A program made the position numbers and the translations under genes. A stretch of 64,000 bases of DNA from Casuarina equisetifolia (Eukaryota; Streptophyta; Magnoliopsida; Fagales; Casuarinaceae), in assembly GCA_028551475.1 (NCBI GenBank), contig CM052356.1:14845884-14909883 (forward strand). Direction: 5' to 3'. This document shows positions 33,381 through 45,157 of this stretch, in pieces. The notes under the pieces were generated by a model. That model was not told where the DNA came from and ran no database searches. It saw only the letters and a list, made by a program, of their open reading frames with translations. The stretch's first letter is position 1. Every line of letters begins with the position of its first letter.

Positions 33381-36300
33381 TTCTAAACAAAATTGGTTCC
33401 ACGTTCACGGGAGGATGGAATTACTTCAAATCCTGCTGTAAATTGAATGAAGATCCAACGAGCAAGGCCTCTTAGATCTTTATTCTTGTTTTTCTTTTTG
33501 TTTTTCCAGTTTCTTTACATTTTTACTTTGCCTAGTTTTTCATCCTCGATGAGGAGTGTAGGTATGGGTGATGATTTTTTGTATCCTGGTTCATATTTTG
33601 TTGCCCATGATGAGCCATTTCGCTCAGACCAGCTTCAATTCTTACTTGATCTCCATGGCTAAGAGCTTAAGCAGGTCTTTGGAGTTTCTACCGTTGAGTG
33701 GAGATCCAAAATGCAACACCAATTGCCTCTGTAGAAGATGGAGGAAATCACATTCGTCGTCATCATCATCAGGCACCGTTATCGTGATTGTGATCAATGA
33801 TCAAAAGAATTCCAAAAGTAGAGTCAAATGCGGGCTGCATGCAATGCAAGGCTGCCATTTTCGTGTATCCGATTCACACCTGTCATGTTCTCCTCCTTCC
33901 TCTCCATCTCACCGCTTCCGGCTCACTGCCCCATCCCTCTTATTAAATTCGTTTCAACTTCCATATGCACTCTGGACACTAGGAATTCAAAGGGGTAAGA
34001 TTTACAGGCATTACAACTGGTGTAATTACTGGATTTGGCCACGGACATGGAGATTCACCGTACCGTCTTTTCCATAATTTCTCCTTTGATTGCTCATAGT
34101 ACTCCGTCCCCTCTATTCATTGCTCTTTTTTTTTTTCCTTCTGTCCCGTGGCAGATCTACTGCTCTCGCGCGCTTTATTTCTCACGCTTTATCTGATTTC
34201 TCTTCTTCCTCGGTTACCCTCCGGCGTACCTTTTTTCCTTTTCATTTTTACTAGTTTGTGATGGTTTTGTTCGTCCAGCTTCTGCTTTTAATGTGACAGC
34301 GAAAGTCCTGGCCTATGTCTGTCGGAATTGTGACCAACCTAAACGAGAAAATAAAAACTTTCACACGGCAAGTTTGAAATTTAACTCTCGACAATGTCGA
34401 TTTCAAGTACTCCACCAAATCTTTCAGATCACGCTTATCGAAAACTAGCCATTCGAAGAAACTTATTTCGTGGTCGTTATCTCTTAATCCCATAATTATT
34501 TGCTGTCTTCAACTCCTACTTCATGGCCGATCAGAAACAGCTCTTCCCACATCAAGAAAAGTCAAAAACTGTTAAAGGGTATTTGAACTTGGGAAATTTC
34601 TAACAGAAATTAATGGGAAATACTTTCTAGGGGTTATTAATGTCGCGTTGCACGCTAGCTGCCCATTTTGCTGAACTTATTCGTTGTTCCAGTCAAATGC
34701 AGACGACTATTCATCTTCTTTCTCTCAATTCTTCCCAAGCAACGCGGACGTTTCCACCATTTCGGACGTGAAAGTTGGGGCTGTGTAATGCGTTACAATT
34801 CCTCTAAGCTGGAACGGGTAATCTTCAACATCCCCACCTTGAGGCCTTCCAAAAGGGTGCCAGTGGAGAAGAATCACCAGACCAATCCAACGGTAAGGAA
34901 CTCAAACAAAGGTATCTATTTTTGGCTGAAGTAGAGGGAGTTCAGAGGTATGGGCGTTGAACTCAAAGACTTCAAACTATTTCAGATTCAAAGTAATACA
35001 TCCGGACAAATTAGAAAACGTACGGTTATAGTGAGAGAAGAACGTGTGGCAGAAATTCAAACAGCGTACAAGTTGATGTTGGAGCCAGTCAATTAACGCA
35101 TGAGTAGTGTAACTCCAAGAGTCCTGAAGCTGTCGGAATAATGATCTCAAAAGCCACATCTCATCTGAGGTTTCCTGCTTTATTCTGCACAAAGAATTGT
35201 GGCCCCTCCCGAGTAGACTGACGTTACAGCTAATGTGGGTATACAGTGTCCGTTCCACACCTAGCTGTTTAGGCCTTTTACTTCAAGTATAACTAAGAAG
35301 ATTCATATTTTTAGGTTCTAGCTTGAAAAAATATTGATACCCATCCATCCAGAAGTGTTGCTTATGTACTTTTCTAACCAGATGTTAAAATAGATGTTCA
35401 AAGAAAGTGCCCCTTCAGAGTCTCTCTCTGCAATCGCTCAACTACTCAATCTTTGAAATGCTCCATAAAGGTCTACATTAGCTGAATTCGCCGGACGAAT
35501 GTCACTGAGCCGGTACTAGGCGCTGGCTCAGAGTTTTCCATATTGCTGGCGATCCAGACCCTGCAGGAGCCGTTTCATTAATTTGGTCGTGGCCCTAATT
35601 GATACTTTAGTACTTCTTCGTCCCCGACAAGGACATGGGCCAGTCCCCAGTTGAAGCTCATCCATTCGCAAGAACGAAGAATTGTCCAGAAAAGTAGCCA
35701 TGTGGCAAAATCTTGAAGGTCTTCAAAAAATGGTTCGAAATTTGAGTTTCTCTCAGCCTGACTTCCGTCTCGGGGATGATATTTGTTGGAACTTTGCTCG
35801 GTCCTGGGGCTTCTGCATTGTTTTGTTTCTGTCTCTGGTCGCGGTTCCACCCGTAAGACAGGCTTTTACAAATGGCAATGTGCATGGTTCCAAAACAATC
35901 CAAATTGGGCTTACACTTGTGGTGTTAATTGGCCGGGTGACTTCCTTTTCCTTACATGGAAGGCCTCAACAAATTCAGACTTTGCCTCCCAAAATGCCCT
36001 TTTTATAATAGCTTTAGACAGGAAAGTATTTCATCAAGGCAGGCTAATTACAAGAATACGATTTATTCAACCATTGTAGATTATCACTATGTAACATTGC
36101 ATATCGTGGGTAATCCTTAAATTCTTAAAGCAAAACCGAGCTTGCTTCATGTTTGCCGCCACCCCAATTTCTGTTTCCTAGCATACAAGTGAACAGATAG
36201 AGCCCATATTTACAAAGTAGTTTAGGAATGTAATAAGTTATAATCACATTTTTTAGGCATTTTTAGTTCTGTCCGCACGGTTTGAGAAAACCAATCTCAA

Positions 36301-36785
36301 ACCTGTACTTGTGATGCGCAAGCGCTCAAAAGCCCGAGGACGAAGATGTCAGTGAATTTAATTATGCACATTGAATCTCATTAACAACAGAAGTAATGAA
36401 ATAGTAAAGGCGTACATGATTCGGTACCATCACCAAGATACAGCAGTACAATTATTAGAAATGAAATGCAGGACAGGTGAAATAAATAATATTACAATCA
36501 TAGTCACCTCTACCTCAAACAATAATTTATAACTCAAACGAAAAGGCATAAGATAAAAAAATTTAAGCTATAGCACCTTAACAGATTTAACATTCTCATC
36601 CCCAAACGGACTATGTCACAAAGCTATGATCACAAAAAATGAGTTTCAATACCAAGGAACACAAAACAGCACACAAAAATAAATATTTTCGCTCAGATAT
36701 TCCACATTCGGAGGAAGATATTTTATCTACATCAACTCGTTCACAATAGCTTCCGGGACATGGTCAACTGCTTGGCCATCGTGCA
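33381..36785. other. intergenic region between ZHD and GEM-like genes
   Basis: 33381-33700 is the probable ZHD 3' UTR. Beyond it several 80-190 codon open frames exist (for example 33568-34077, + and 35682-36008, +) but none has a domain, and opposite-strand frames overlap them. I do not call them genes. The right end (from ~36600) is probably the 3' UTR of the minus-strand GEM-like gene. Confidence 0.5.
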
Positions 36786-39700
36786 TCATAAACTGTGGGG
36801 CTGCAATGCTCCTTGAAGATTTTTCACTGCACTATCATAGTGTACAAAGCCCATAAACCAAAACTCATGGTTGTCAACAGAGATCACCTGCATGTACTTT
36901 TCTCCTGGCTTGACTTTGCTTGTCGATGGATTCACGGCCCTCAACTGATGTAATGGAATAACCACCTATTTAGACAAAAAACGAAGCTCAAATGTCAATA
37001 TCTTTAGTCCATTGAAGAGAAACTCCACCAGTGACGGCCCTAAGCTTAGTCAATAAAAGTTAAAGAAGCAAAAGGTAACACAACTGATGCGGATGCATTA
37101 ACAATTGCGTTCTAAGGGAAAGAGTGTATAAAAATTGTAAACTTCATTCCACATCTAATCCCGTGCAGGCCAACCAAATGTATGGAGACCAACATTGAAT
37201 CATCTGTTAGGCCGATATAAGAAGCATTGCAGCAATTGCTTGCATGCACTACTTCAGGACGGAAAGAGTGAGATCAAATGGAACTACCTTGTCACAAATA
37301 CTATGCATCACTTTACTACATTCATGTCCTCGGTAACCTTCGTAGGTTCAACAAAACCAATTATCTCTTCCCATCACCACACTTTCTGTATAAACCTATA
37401 CCCATCTAAGAACCTTAAGGATAACAATGGGAGGTGGTTTTTTTTACATTTAAATAGGATTTACAATGGACTCCTCAACAATATGAGACAGCAACTCCAT
37501 GTTGCTTAACACGGCCCTTGACCATGTAGGTCTCAAACCTTAAGCACAACTAAATTTGTGCTTAGACTCAGACACCACGTTATAGACCCATATCCATCTC
37601 AAAACCTAAGTATGCCAGAGATGTTGTCTTAACTCCTTAACAATGTGGAACAATAACTCCAAACTATTTAATACATTCCTCTTTTGCCTTAAAAGAGCAT
37701 GCAAGCCAACAGGTAATGGAGGAAATACAAGTCAAAATAACTGCTCTAACTTCATTTCCGAGTTTCACTTCTTCACACATGATTATATTCACGTTGTTTT
37801 CATCAGAAACAACTTGCCAAGCATTCTGAATCAAACTAAACCAATTCCTCTGGCACTTTACATCGTTATAATGTATGTTGTTCAATTTGAGGATTTTACT
37901 TTCTTTTTGTTGAACTTAATTGTTATCCTGAAATCCCCATTGTTTCAGCTTCAAAGTTTTGCATCCATGACAGGCATGTCATTCTTCAGCATTATAAAGC
38001 AAGCTTTGAGTCTTTTATTTCTTATTCAAACTCTATATTGAAAATCTTAGGGAAGTCCGATTTCCTCCCTTCCTCTCAACAAGTATATATCGTTAAAAAT
38101 ACAATCAGAAAAGATTTTAGTGACAGACTACGCCCTTTCCATCGTAATAAATTATCACCTTTGCCAGCAGACCGCAAATAATAAATAGATTTTCAAAGTA
38201 CAATTATATACATTTCCCAACAGATGGATCACAAAAGGAAAAGGCAACAAAAAGGAGAGGGAAAAGTCGTTCAAACGAAAATGGACAAATCTTAAAGTCT
38301 GGCACCAAATATTGAACCTTCACCATAAGTACAGTACTTTACGAATTTGTATTGTGACTCAGATAACTAAAGTAAACCAAAATGGGCAAGCGGATTTTTA
38401 AAGCTGTTGATCCCTTGAAAGGTTCCACTTAAAAATGCATCAATGTCAAGCATTGCAGACTTAAAAGTATGTGCTTCACCATCAATTTATTATGTAATCC
38501 TATTTCAACTAGAAACCAATATGTACCAGTAAACAATCATCCAAGCGCCATGGTTTCAGGGAAACTCATAAATCAAGATATCAACTCACATCACACTAAA
38601 TCATATATGTCGGCAATCCATCATTAAAGATGGTAATGATATTATCAGGTTCAATACACCCATAACCACCTCATTATGCAAAAAGAATAAAAGGATATAG
38701 TCACTATTAATGAAATGTCAAGAAGTATATAAAGAACGCTCAGTATACCTTATAATAGCTCCATTCGGTTTGGGCACCTGATTCATAAGAAAGCGGATTG
38801 TCACTACAAAACGCTAGCTTTGCTGTGGACAGATACAAAGTTCCCATCACTGGGCCAGCAGACGTGGACAGATAGCATGCATATGTCTTCACAAGCTTCT
38901 CATCGGGCACAGTCTCGAAAGTCTGCCGAAATATCTTCTCGTAACCACCTTCGGTAAGAACTTTTGTTCCTTGAGCAATCCTTCCCACAGCGGCATCAGC
39001 AAAACTAGGACCCGTTTTCACTGAGACAAGAAAGTTGATGGGAGTGAATTATCAAGCTTCAGATTACCAATCATTGCTGCTACAAGGGGAATAAAAGGCC
39101 TTTTAATGGCATTTCAAGCATAAAAGAGTCATGAGATAAGGGAAATACAGAGGTCATGACATTCAAGAAAACAAAGAAAGCAGATACATTTTTCATGATT
39201 ACCCACAAGCAAAAATCCACAAGAAGACTTAAACATTTAAGGCAAATTATAATACTCACAGTGTTGCCACATGTTGCCAGCAAGATCCTCGGCCTTCTTG
39301 GTGGCTTCGGCTGCCTTCTTCCCCCATTTCCCAAGCACATCTTTCACCGATGCCATCGTATCTGACATCAATCACACCACAGAAAACTCCAAAATCACTA
39401 ACAACGACTTCAAATTCTTGAAGAAACAACGAGCGACTGAAGGCACTCACTCTTAACGGAGGACCCGGGTGCTGGCGCCGGCGCCGGAGAGATATAGGGA
39501 TTCGATTCGGGCGGCATCCTAGTGGCAGCGTCGCCGGAGATCGGAGCCCTGGCTTCGCTGTGAACCGTTTGCGGGTGCTGGTGGGGCTGGGACTGGGACT
39601 GGGACTGGGGCTGGGGCTGGGGTTGGGATTGGGAGCCCATGGGCACGTTACTCCAATTCTCCATGGGAGGAGGAGCAACATCCTTTGGGTCAAGCTTAGG

Positions 39701-39787
39701 GTAGGGAGCGTAGTCATCGGAGAGTGGTGGATCGTGTTTGAGCCCGGACTCCGATGGCTTTGCCGGCTGGGTATGCTCCGTGCTCAT
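36786..39787 (-). CDS. GRAM-domain GEM-like/FIP1-like protein, four exons
   Basis: Exons on the minus strand: 39787-39451, 39361-39260, 39020-38749 and 36965-36786. All introns are GT-AG and phases join cleanly to 296 residues. The N-terminus contains '[18 protein letters not shown]', the GEM-family signature, then a Gln/Pro/Ser repeat (~52-75) and a Pro/Ala run. Exon 2 gives '[20 protein letters not shown]', the conserved helix. The GRAM domain (~175-290) contains '[20 protein letters not shown]' and '[12 protein letters not shown]' and ends '[13 protein letters not shown]'-like to [13 protein letters not shown] domains bind membranes or proteins. Relatives include GEM (repressor of GLABRA2, tied to cell division and epidermal fate) and FIP1 (formin interactor); ABA-responsive members are known. 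The exact role here is inferred only. Start: first ATG in frame; the upstream frame has only TTG. Confidence 0.92.
36966..38748 (-). other. intron 3 of the GEM-like gene
   Basis: This intron of 1783 bases has GTATAC at the donor and ...TAAATAG at the acceptor. It splits the GRAM domain between 'SYYK' and 'VVIPLHQL'. Open frames inside (for example plus 37643-38041) show no domain. It is far longer than introns 1 and 2 (89 and 239 bases). Confidence 0.85.
39581..39644 (+). repeat. G-rich hexamer repeat in GEM-like exon 1
   Basis: On the plus strand the DNA is an array of GGGACT/GGGGCT/GGGTTG-like units. On the coding minus strand it encodes alternating Gln/Pro/Ser (about residues 50-72). Runs of at least four GGG blocks with short loops make it a G-quadruplex candidate on the template strand. 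It is likely length-variable between alleles. Confidence 0.85.
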
Positions 39788-41229
39788 GGTTGCCCCGTTC
39801 AAAGTTATCTCTGGTTGGATCTATCCCTCCTCATTTCAGCGTCGGTTTCTACCCTTTGAATGGGGGATTCGAAGTGTGGTCAAAACCGGCTTGACCACCT
39901 GCCAGCCGTTGAGCCGTTGCTGACCACTGGTCACTTGAATTACTCCGATTTTACGAGTCCAGTGTGAGTTTGTCTTCTTAATTGGGCCTTAAGAAATAGT
40001 TTGCACAAGTTAATTAACCCCATAATCCTAATTATTGGGCTTCTCTCCCCAATTAACGTCCTTTTTTGGGCTTTTCCACTCCTGAATTTGCACCTTTTGT
40101 TACGGGTGTTGATCTATTCACAATCTATTTTTTTGTTACTAGAGGATGCCATTCTAGACTACTTGGTTTGGTCATCCGTGATACCAAGCGAGGGACTAGG
40201 CCACCCTCCTCCATTGTCTATAGCTCGAAGAATGTCTTGTTGAAGGTGATGGTTGATAAAAAGTTTTCTCCAATTGAAATTTTATTTTAATTTTTTATAT
40301 AAATAAAATAATCAATAGGCTCCAATTGAAAATTTAAATCAAGAATTAAAGAGATATTTTTTTCATTTAAGTTTTATTACGAAGAATCAAAAACTTGTGT
40401 AGAATGAGACTTTTATCTTATATAAAATCTCTCTATATACTAAGTGAAACAAGTTCAGTCTTATAAAGTAAAACAAATTTAATATAAGTTTTGATACTAA
40501 ATTAATAAGTTTAAAAATCAAACTTAAAAGTTAACTTAAAAATTAAAAAAAAATATTTCTTTAATTTAGGTTTAACTATAAAGAATCACATGTTCAATGT
40601 GAAATTTTTATTTTTGTACACAAAAATATCACTTATTCTTGAGTAAATGTGTAAATTAAATTAATTTTTATTATATGATAATCTTTTAAATTAATTATTA
40701 TTCTTGTTTACACTTAGGATGTAACAAAAATCGTATATTTTATAAATCTTATTTCAAAATTTACTTTATATGAAAGAAAAATGTTACCATCTTTTAAACT
40801 AATTTTTAGATAAAAATAAATTTTTTTTATCTAATCTAAACATCAAACTGTGTAATCTCTTGATGACTGTTTGACACACGAAACAAATCAGAAAATAGGG
40901 AATCCTTTCTCTTTTCATGTTGACAAGACTCGACGCGCTTGAGAAGTGGGGAATGACTACATATTGGAAGATTGTGAGGCTAGAAAACCAATGGCTGCGT
41001 GCATTCGAAGACGCAAACCAACTGTCCCAGATCGTTGAGGTTGGTTTGACACCAAAAGAAGACCGCTTGAGTGGCCGCTTCTCCAAGTGAGTACGATACA
41101 CTGCATCAAAGTGTCCTTTCCATCAAATCTCCTTGACAACAAGCTTTGCAGAACTGGTATCGAATAAGATCATCGTTCCCATATCTTTTTTTCTTCATAA
41201 TAGAAGATATGCTACAACACCAACATTAG
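39788..41229. other. GEM-like upstream region and AT-rich spacer to the copia element
   Basis: 39788-39960 is the presumptive promoter and leader of the minus-strand gene. It has an inverted pair GGTCAA (39878-39883) and TTGACC (39891-39896) that matches W-box cores. 40290-40830 is AT-rich repetitive DNA. 41100-41229 contains a TGGTATCGAAT that could be an old primer-binding site of the debris element into which the next copia inserted. No gene is supported. Confidence 0.45.
40290..40830. repeat. AT-rich repeat with two internal diverged copies
   Basis: A block 'aattaaa..atatttttttc..ttaa.tttt.tta..aagaatca...gtgaga.ttttat' occurs near 40342-40430 and again near 40537-40622. It resembles in texture the AT-rich repeat at 24440-24740. 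I infer a dispersed repeat family but cannot name it. Confidence 0.45.
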
Positions 41230-41464
41230 TGTCGAATATACGTGATTATATTTTTATATTAATTATTATTCTTATAATTGGTGATGTAATTATTAAGAAA
41301 TTATTTATGTAGTTGGTAAGCAATTATTTCTATTTCTTTATTTATATTTTTCATTTTTATATATCTCTATTTTATAAAAGAACATCCTATGTATATCTTT
41401 GATTATTCAATAGAATACAATAAGATTTTCACATTCATGCTCTCTTTCCTCTCTCTTTGTGACA
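41230..41464 (+). repeat. 5' LTR of copia C
   Basis: TGTC...GACA ends; 235 bp, gap-free against 46656-46890. A TATAAAA promoter-like motif occurs about two thirds in ('ttttataaaagaacatc'). Confidence 0.92.
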
Positions 41465-41663
41465 TGGTATCAAGAGCCAGTCCTTTTTTTGCTTCCACAT
41501 CTTTTCCTCTTTGATTTTTTTTTTGCTACCTCTCTCCTTTACTTTCGTTGTCTTTGCTCCCTACATCACAATATTAGCAACTTCAGTGTGGAAATCAGTA
41601 TCAATTCAATTTTTTTTTTTCAAATAAACCACATACACTCTTACCTTCTCCCTTACCATTATC

Positions 41664-43160
41664 ATGCCAAAATCCACCAAATCCACAACTGCCGACCTAG
41701 ATGCCCCCCTCTTCAAAGACATCACTGATGATCCTCCATCTCCTACTCCCCAACAACCGGGCCTCTCTTCTGGGCTGTCTCCCTCTATAAGCCTGGACCT
41801 CACTAGTCCGACTCCTACTATCACACCACCTCTCCCCTGGTCCTACTGGGCCCCTTACCTCTATCCCTCTGGTGTTGGACCCTCCTTGGCCCAGTCCAAT
41901 ACTAGGCCCTTTCTCCACCCTCACCCACCTTTACCCACCCAACACCCCCTTCTTGGGGCCGACCCATCTCTTTCGAGCCCCGTCCTCCCTGGATCGGGTT
42001 GGATCCCTCCCGGTTCTTCCGCTCCACTAGGTCACTTGGATGGGTTCAGTGTTCTGGGTTCGGGTCCAAATCCCTACCCTTTTCCCCAGCCCCTATTTGT
42101 TCCCTATTCCACCGCCGCCCTAACCCAAGTGACCCCATCTACACTGCCATTTCTGACGGTTCAAATCTCTGTCTCATCACCCACATCCTCACCAACACCG
42201 ATAACTACACTGTTTGGTCCCACAACATTCGACGCACCCTCGTCATGAAGGACAAGGACGGTTTCCTCGACGACACCGTTCCTTCTCCTTCCGACCCCAA
42301 ACTCGCCCAACAGTGGCAAAAATGTTCACAACTTGTCTAGACTTGGATCGGGAACTCCCTTTCGCCCGATGTCGCCGCTGCTCTCCCTCCCACCAAAGAC
42401 GCCCAAATTATCTAAGACGGTCTCCTGAACTCTACAATCAGACCGATCGAGTCTGATTGTTTCAGATCAACCAATCTTTGGCCAATCTGAAACAGGTTAA
42501 CCTTTCGGTCACTGCGATCTACAATCGCTTCGCTGCTTTATGCAACGAATGTGATCAGGCCGAGGAATCTTTCAAAGGCCTCGATGTGACTTTATGGCAA
42601 TATCATCAGATCAAAGAACAAAACCGCCTAATTCAATTTTTATTGAATTTGAATGAAACTTACAATTCTTTTTGGTCTCAAATTCTTGCTATAGAGCCCT
42701 CCCCGTCATTGCAGCGCCTCTTCCACTTGGCCGTTCAAGAGGAGAACCAGTGATTGGCATCGTCGGAATACCTTCGTGTCGGCGATTCGGTGATTTTGGC
42801 CGTTCACATGACCGCAGCTCAACGCACTCTCATTTCTCGTGAGAAAAGCGACTAGACTACACATGTGGCTCTAGGGTTCTCTGAGCCTAACTCGTGAGAC
42901 CCCCTATCTCGAGTGGACGGCTCAGATGGAAACCCTAGATCTAACGGTCCTCGTATGCTCGACACCATGCCTCCATCTGATGGCTTTTATCGCGCCCGAT
43001 CCAACGGCCCTTCTTTGTTTGACTCTGCGGCTCCATCTGACGGTTATCAATGTGCAACCATTGCACCCGCAATCAAGCAATCGTACGGCTAGCATTTTTC
43101 ATCCAGATCATGCAGATCAAACAATCCAAACGCACCCCGCAGTCAATCAACGATCCAAAT
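41664..43160 (+). pseudogene. copia C gag remnant
   Basis: A long Pro/Ser/Thr-rich start (41664-42248) is followed after a shift by 'NYTVWSHNIRRTLVMKDK' (~42200-42255). This is the gag N-terminal motif Y..W......L..K.K..F(V/L)DG. Later 'LWQYHQIKEQNRLIQFLLNL' (~42590-42650) matches the UBN2 gag helix that ends in LMGLN. Then 'LFHLAVQEENQ' follows. At least two frameshifts and several stops occur. Confidence 0.75.
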
Positions 43161-43165
43161 AATTT

Positions 43166-43830
43166 ATTTTGTGAATTTTGCAAACGTCACAATCATACGA
43201 AGGATCCATGTTGGAAATTACATGGAAAACCTTTTGATCACGATCAATTTGATTCGAAGGTCATCTCAAATGCTGTGATCTCTTCTGATGGGTCAAATTC
43301 CTTACTTAGTGAAGCCCAACTTGTACAAATCATGCAAGCCTTCAACCAAAATGGTACTTTGAATAAAATTGCCAGCTTTGCAAGTACCTCATTTTGTTTT
43401 TCAAGCTCACTTTCTCCTATTGCATGGATTATTGATTTAGGTACCAGTGATCACATCATTTGCAACCCAAAATTTTTCTCCAAAATTCATACTACCTATC
43501 CTTCTACTTCTATTTGTCTCCCTAACAGGAATATTACTTCTGTCACCCTTATTGGTGACGTCTCTCTTAGCCCTCATCTCACTCTAAAAAATGTACTTTT
43601 TGTTTCTGAATTTCACTTTAATCTCATCTCTGTTTCCAAACTCTGTTCTCATAATAATTGTTGACTTATCCTCAATATGAATTTTTATGTTTTTCAGGTC
43701 GTTTGATTGGCAAATTGATGGGCTTGGGTAGTGTTAATCAAGGCCTATATTTTTGGGTTCCTTTTCCTACAAATTTTAGTTTCCCTTCTTATAGTTCCCG
43801 AAAAAGGGCACCTTTTGTAATGCCAATTTA
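43166..43830 (+). pseudogene. copia C zinc knuckle, protease and pre-integrase remnant
   Basis: 'CEFCKRHNHTKDPCWKLHGK' (from ~43171) is a good CCHC-type knuckle, CX2CX4HX4C. 'AWIIDLGTSDHI' (~43423-43458) is the protease motif with Ser after the catalytic Asp changed to Leu. 'FHFNLISVSKLC' (~43610-43650) is the conserved pre-protease tail. A stop after 43664 and a damaged continuation end the reading. Confidence 0.75.
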
Positions 43831-43860
43831 AATAATAATAATTTTCTTCTTCATCAATGA

Positions 43861-44640
43861 TTGGGTCATAGTGCCTCTTCCCTTTCCCCAGTTGTCCCAT
43901 TTGCCCCCTTGCCAAACAATCCCGCCTTCCATTTCCCTTTAGCACTTCTCATGCCACTTCCCTTTTCTCCCTCATTCACCTTGATATTTGGGCCCCTTAT
44001 CACACCCTTCATCATGATGGCTCTTGTTTCTTTCTCACTCTTATTGATGATTTTTTTTGCGGTACTTAGGTCTTCCTTATGCAATCCAAGTCCCAAGTCT
44101 TAACCCATCTCACCCGTTTTCTTACTCTCATCTGCACCCAATTTCACACTTCCGTTTAGTGCTTCGCACTAACAATGCCCGTGATTTCTTTAACCATACA
44201 TGTTCTTCTTTCTTCTCTTCTTGTGGCATTCTCCATAAGAGTTCTTGTACCTACACCCCCTAACAAAATGAGGTTGTTGAACGCAAACACCGTCATCTCC
44301 TTGAGGTTGCTCGAGCCCTTAAATACCAAGCCTCCATTCCTGAACATTTTTTGGGGCGATTGTGTGATCACTGCCACTTACCTCATCAATCACATGTCGT
44401 CTCGTGTGCTTGATGGAAAAACCCCCTTTGAGCTACTTTTTGGTAAGGCCCCTAACACTGCTCATCTTTGTGTGTTTAAATGCCTCTGCTATTCTACTAC
44501 TGTTGGCCCTCGGGACAATTTGGGTCTTTGCCCCACATACTGCATTTTTATAGGTTACCTACCCTTATAGAAAGGGTATCGTGTTTACGATCCTTCCACA
44601 AACAGGTTCTTTATCAATCGTGATGTGATATTTCACGAAG
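43861..44640 (+). pseudogene. copia C integrase remnant
   Basis: A first patch near 43975-44060 still shows an 'HLDIW' Asp region in one frame. A later patch 'NEVVERKHRHLLEVARAL' (~44265-44320) is the catalytic Glu helix, then 'TPFELLFGKAPN' (~44420-44455) and 'FKCLCYST'. The C-terminal 'FIGYLPL' is followed by a stop. Frames shift between patches. Confidence 0.72.
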
Positions 44641-45157
44641 TTATTTTTCCCTTCCAGTCTCCACCGGTTCCGGATGGCCCCTTTGAGTCTCTTCTCAAAC
44701 CTCGGCCTTTCTTATTTGAGACTGATGATGTTGCTACTCCTACTTTATTGCCTCTCCTTGGCCCTCCTGCTTCGGGTCCCCCACCGATTGTGCCTTCTAC
44801 AAATACCCTGATCTCTCTTGCTGCTAACTAGTCTTTGGATATGGCCTCTGAGGTTCCTTTTCCTACAGATCCTACTAATGACTCCTTGGCCATTGTTCCG
44901 TATCAGCCGCCTCCTTGTCCTCCGACTTCTCCAGCTATAGTCCCTCGTTGATCTGGTTATCCTACTCGTCCACTACCTAGACCAAGGACTATCTTTGTTC
45001 TTCTACAGCCTCAACTAGCACTCGCTATCCCATTTCTGATTACACTAGTTTTGGTCGTCTTTCACCTAACCATTTTTGTTGCATCAGTCGCCTCTCTGTT
45101 GAAGTTGAACCCAACTTTTATCATGAGGCTGCTAAGCATCCCAAGTGGCAGCAGGCC

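Noticed and set aside
33568-34077. A 169-codon plus-strand frame downstream of ZHD
   Set aside because: No domain, low-complexity Ser runs, and position in the probable 3' flank; no support for a gene.
35578-36079. Overlapping open frames on both strands
   Set aside because: Three frames overlap in the same DNA and none shows a family motif.
37643-38041. A 132-codon plus-strand frame
   Set aside because: It lies within intron 3 of the GEM-like gene on the opposite strand and has no domain.
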